Part shown: positions 5,993-7,286 of the stretch, one piece after another
How the letters are laid out: each line of letters opens with the position of its first letter
How positions within the stretch are numbered: the first letter of the stretch is position 1
Source of the DNA: an uncultured Gemmatimonadota bacterium
GTDB lineage: Bacteria > Gemmatimonadota > Gemmatimonadetes > Gemmatimonadales > Gemmatimonadaceae
Assembly: GCA_903894655.1 (NCBI GenBank)
Contig: CAITQY010000190.1
Location: forward strand, 1 to 7,286
Length of the DNA: 7,286 nt
Reading direction: 5' to 3'
Notes under the pieces: model-generated
Database searches by the model: none
Told to the model about the DNA's origin: nothing
Seen by the model: the letters and a program-made list of their open reading frames with translations, nothing else
Position numbers and translations under genes: made by a program

Positions 5993-7132
5993 ATGACAAC
6001 GTATCTCGAACAGCTCGAGACACCGGTACCGATCGTCGACATGGATCGGCTCGCGTTCAATCTGGACCGAATGGCGGCATACGCCAGCCTGCACGGGCTC
6101 AGACTGCGGCCGCACGTCAAAACCCACAAGTCGCCACGCATCGCGGCGGAGCAGCTGCGACTGGGGGCGATCGGGATGACCTGCGCCACGCTGCGTGAGG
6201 CCGAAGTGATGGCGGAGCTGTGCGACGATATCCTGGTCGCCTATCCGCCGGTCGGGGCCGCGCGGCTCGAACGGCTGGCGCGACTGCCGCAGGACGTGCG
6301 CGTCACCGTGGCCGCCGACGATGCCCATGCGCTCGATGCCCTCAACGTGGCCGCCCGGCTCGGACAGCGGCAGTTCGATGTGTTGGTCGAAGCGGATCTC
6401 GGCATGCACCGCGTGGGCGTGTCGTCGCCCGAACGCGCGGTCGCGATCGCGCAACACATCGACCGCGCGTCGGCGCTGAATTTCGCCGGCATCCTGTTTT
6501 ATCCGGGACACATTCGCGAGGTCGTGAGCGAACAGGGCGCCGCCCTTGCGCAGCTCGGCGCGAACATCGGCCGTTATATCACGGCGCTCGAGGCCGCAGG
6601 ACTTCCGCCACGCCTCGTGAGCGGTGGCTCCACGCCGGCGGCGTGGCGCATGCATGAAGTCCCCGGCGTGAACGAAGTGCGCCCAGGCACCTACGTGTAC
6701 AACGATCGCACCACCGCGATGATCGGCGCCTGCGATTGGGATGACTGCGCGCTCACCGTGCTCGCCACCGTCGTGAGCGTGGCGGTGCCGGGACAGGCCG
6801 TGATCGATGCCGGCACGAAAGCGTTGGGGCGCGAGCCGCTTCGCGCCGAGGGGGATGGCTATGGCGCGCTGCTGGATCATCCGGAAGTCGTGGTCTCGCG
6901 GATGTCCGAAGAGCATGGCATTCTGGATCTCAGCAAGAGCACGTGGCGGCCGCGTCTTGGTGATCAGGTGCGCGTGGTTCCAAACCACGTGTGCATAGTG
7001 GTGCATCTGTTCGACGAGATCATCGGCGTGCGTGGACATGCCGTGGAAACGCGCTGGCCGGTGGAAGCCCGCGGCCGTGGGCCGGCGCTCGACGAACTCG
7101 CCGAAGGGCCGTCGCGCCCACGCGCGGTGTAA
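5993..7132 (+). CDS. D-threonine aldolase / D-serine dehydratase-family PLP enzyme
   Basis: A 379-residue protein of the fold-type III PLP family (alanine-racemase-like N-terminal barrel plus D-serine dehydratase-like C-terminal domain). Residues 39-46 read Arg-Pro-His-Val-Lys-Thr-His-Lys; Lys43 is the expected PLP Schiff-base lysine. Other family markers are Thr-Pro-x-Pro-Ile-Val-Asp at the start, Ala-Thr-Leu-Arg-Glu-Ala-Glu-Val-Met, Tyr-Pro-Gly-His-Ile, the phosphate-binding Val-Ser-Gly-Gly-Ser-Thr near 209-214, and Val-Arg-Pro-Gly-Thr-Tyr-Val. Near the C-terminus, Asn-His332-Val-Cys334 matches the metal-binding His-x-Cys of D-serine and 3-hydroxyaspartate dehydratases. The known D-threonine aldolases carry His-x-Asp. 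A dehydratase of a D-hydroxyamino acid is therefore favoured, but the exact substrate is unknown. The RidA gene beside it fits a reaction that releases an enamine. Confidence 0.88.
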   Translation: MTTYLEQLETPVPIVDMDRLAFNLDRMAAYASLHGLRLRPHVKTHKSPRIAAEQLRLGAIGMTCATLREAEVMAELCDDILVAYPPVGAARLERLARLPQDVRVTVAADDAHALDALNVAARLGQRQFDVLVEADLGMHRVGVSSPERAVAIAQHIDRASALNFAGILFYPGHIREVVSEQGAALAQLGANIGRYITALEAAGLPPRLVSGGSTPAAWRMHEVPGVNEVRPGTYVYNDRTTAMIGACDWDDCALTVLATVVSVAVPGQAVIDAGTKALGREPLRAEGDGYGALLDHPEVVVSRMSEEHGILDLSKSTWRPRLGDQVRVVPNHVCIVVHLFDEIIGVRGHAVETRWPVEARGRGPALDELAEGPSRPRAV

Positions 7133-7136
7133 CGGC

Positions 7137-7286
7137 CTACGCGCGCGCGATCGGCCCGGTCCGTCCCCGTGCGAGCTTCACGAGATCCATCGGGGCCAGC
7201 GAGAGTTCAAGCCCGCGACGGCCGGCGCTCACGTAGATGCGATCGAAAGCGAGCGCACTGGCATCGATCACCACCGGCAGTGGCTT
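7137..7286 (-). CDS. ybaK: YbaK-type Cys-tRNA(Pro) deacylase, C-terminal fragment
   Basis: Forty-nine codons plus TAG (7139-7137) are inside the window; the 5' end lies beyond the right edge. The visible part contains Lys-Pro-Leu-Pro-Val-Val-Ile-Asp-Ala-Ser-Ala, then Phe-Asp-Arg-Ile-Tyr-Val-Ser-Ala-Gly-Arg-Arg-Gly-Leu-Glu-Leu, then Asp-Leu-Val-Lys-Leu-Ala and Ile-Ala-Arg. This follows the C-terminal region of E. coli YbaK (Pro-Thr-Ile-Ile-Asp-Ala-Pro, Ile-Tyr-Val-Ser-Gly-Gly-Lys-Arg-Gly-Leu, Asp-Leu-Ala-Lys-Ile-Leu). YbaK hydrolyses Cys mischarged on tRNA(Pro), an editing step in translation. It ends four bases from the convergent PLP-enzyme gene. Confidence 0.85.
   Translation of the reverse strand, partial: KPLPVVIDASALAFDRIYVSAGRRGLELSLAPMDLVKLARGRTGPIARA

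Noticed and set aside
5963..7039. Minus-strand open frame extending RidA to 495 residues
   Set aside because: The extra part is antisense to the well-supported PLP enzyme, is His/Arg-rich without domain features, and RidA is complete from ATG 5962.

Overview
The window is a high-GC, densely coding bacterial segment with a strong G/C preference at third codon positions. Nothing in it is mobile: I see no tRNA, rRNA, transposase, CRISPR array or long repeat. No gene-free stretch exceeds about 110 bases. The gene families fit a free-living Gram-negative bacterium: a TolC-like outer-membrane factor, Hsp15, an EAL-HDOD signalling protein and an OmpR-type regulator. Gemmatimonadota or a high-GC proteobacterium are both plausible, but the phylum is only a guess.

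Left part (1-4347, all + strand). The C-terminal end of a TolC-family efflux protein stops at 353. A compact run of five genes follows: a CPXCG zinc-ribbon protein with acidic flanks (418-726), a CHAD-CYTH fusion (719-2209), a degenerate EAL-HDOD protein (2231-3439), an unrecognised protein with a very acidic tail (3439-3936) and an Hsp15-like S4 RNA-binding protein (3940-4347). Gaps are -8, 21, -1 and 3 bases, so one transcription unit is likely.

Middle part (4348-5542). An AT-rich island with a perfect TATAAT box precedes an OmpR/PhoB-family response regulator (+ strand). No histidine kinase is visible. Its 3' end overlaps by 22 bases the end of a small minus-strand gene that looks like a degenerate receiver domain.

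Right part (5552-7286). That small gene lies 9 bases downstream of a RidA-family enamine/imine deaminase gene (minus strand). RidA is divergent, across only 30 bases, from a fold-type III PLP enzyme of the D-threonine aldolase / D-serine dehydratase family. Its His-x-Cys metal motif favours a dehydratase, which would release the kind of reactive enamine that RidA removes, so the pair makes biochemical sense. The window ends in the C-terminal third of a YbaK-type Cys-tRNA(Pro) deacylase on the minus strand.

No clearly new defence or mobile system is visible. The most interesting points are the reversed CHAD-CYTH domain order within the five-gene cluster, the dehydratase/RidA pair, and the regulator/pseudo-receiver arrangement.
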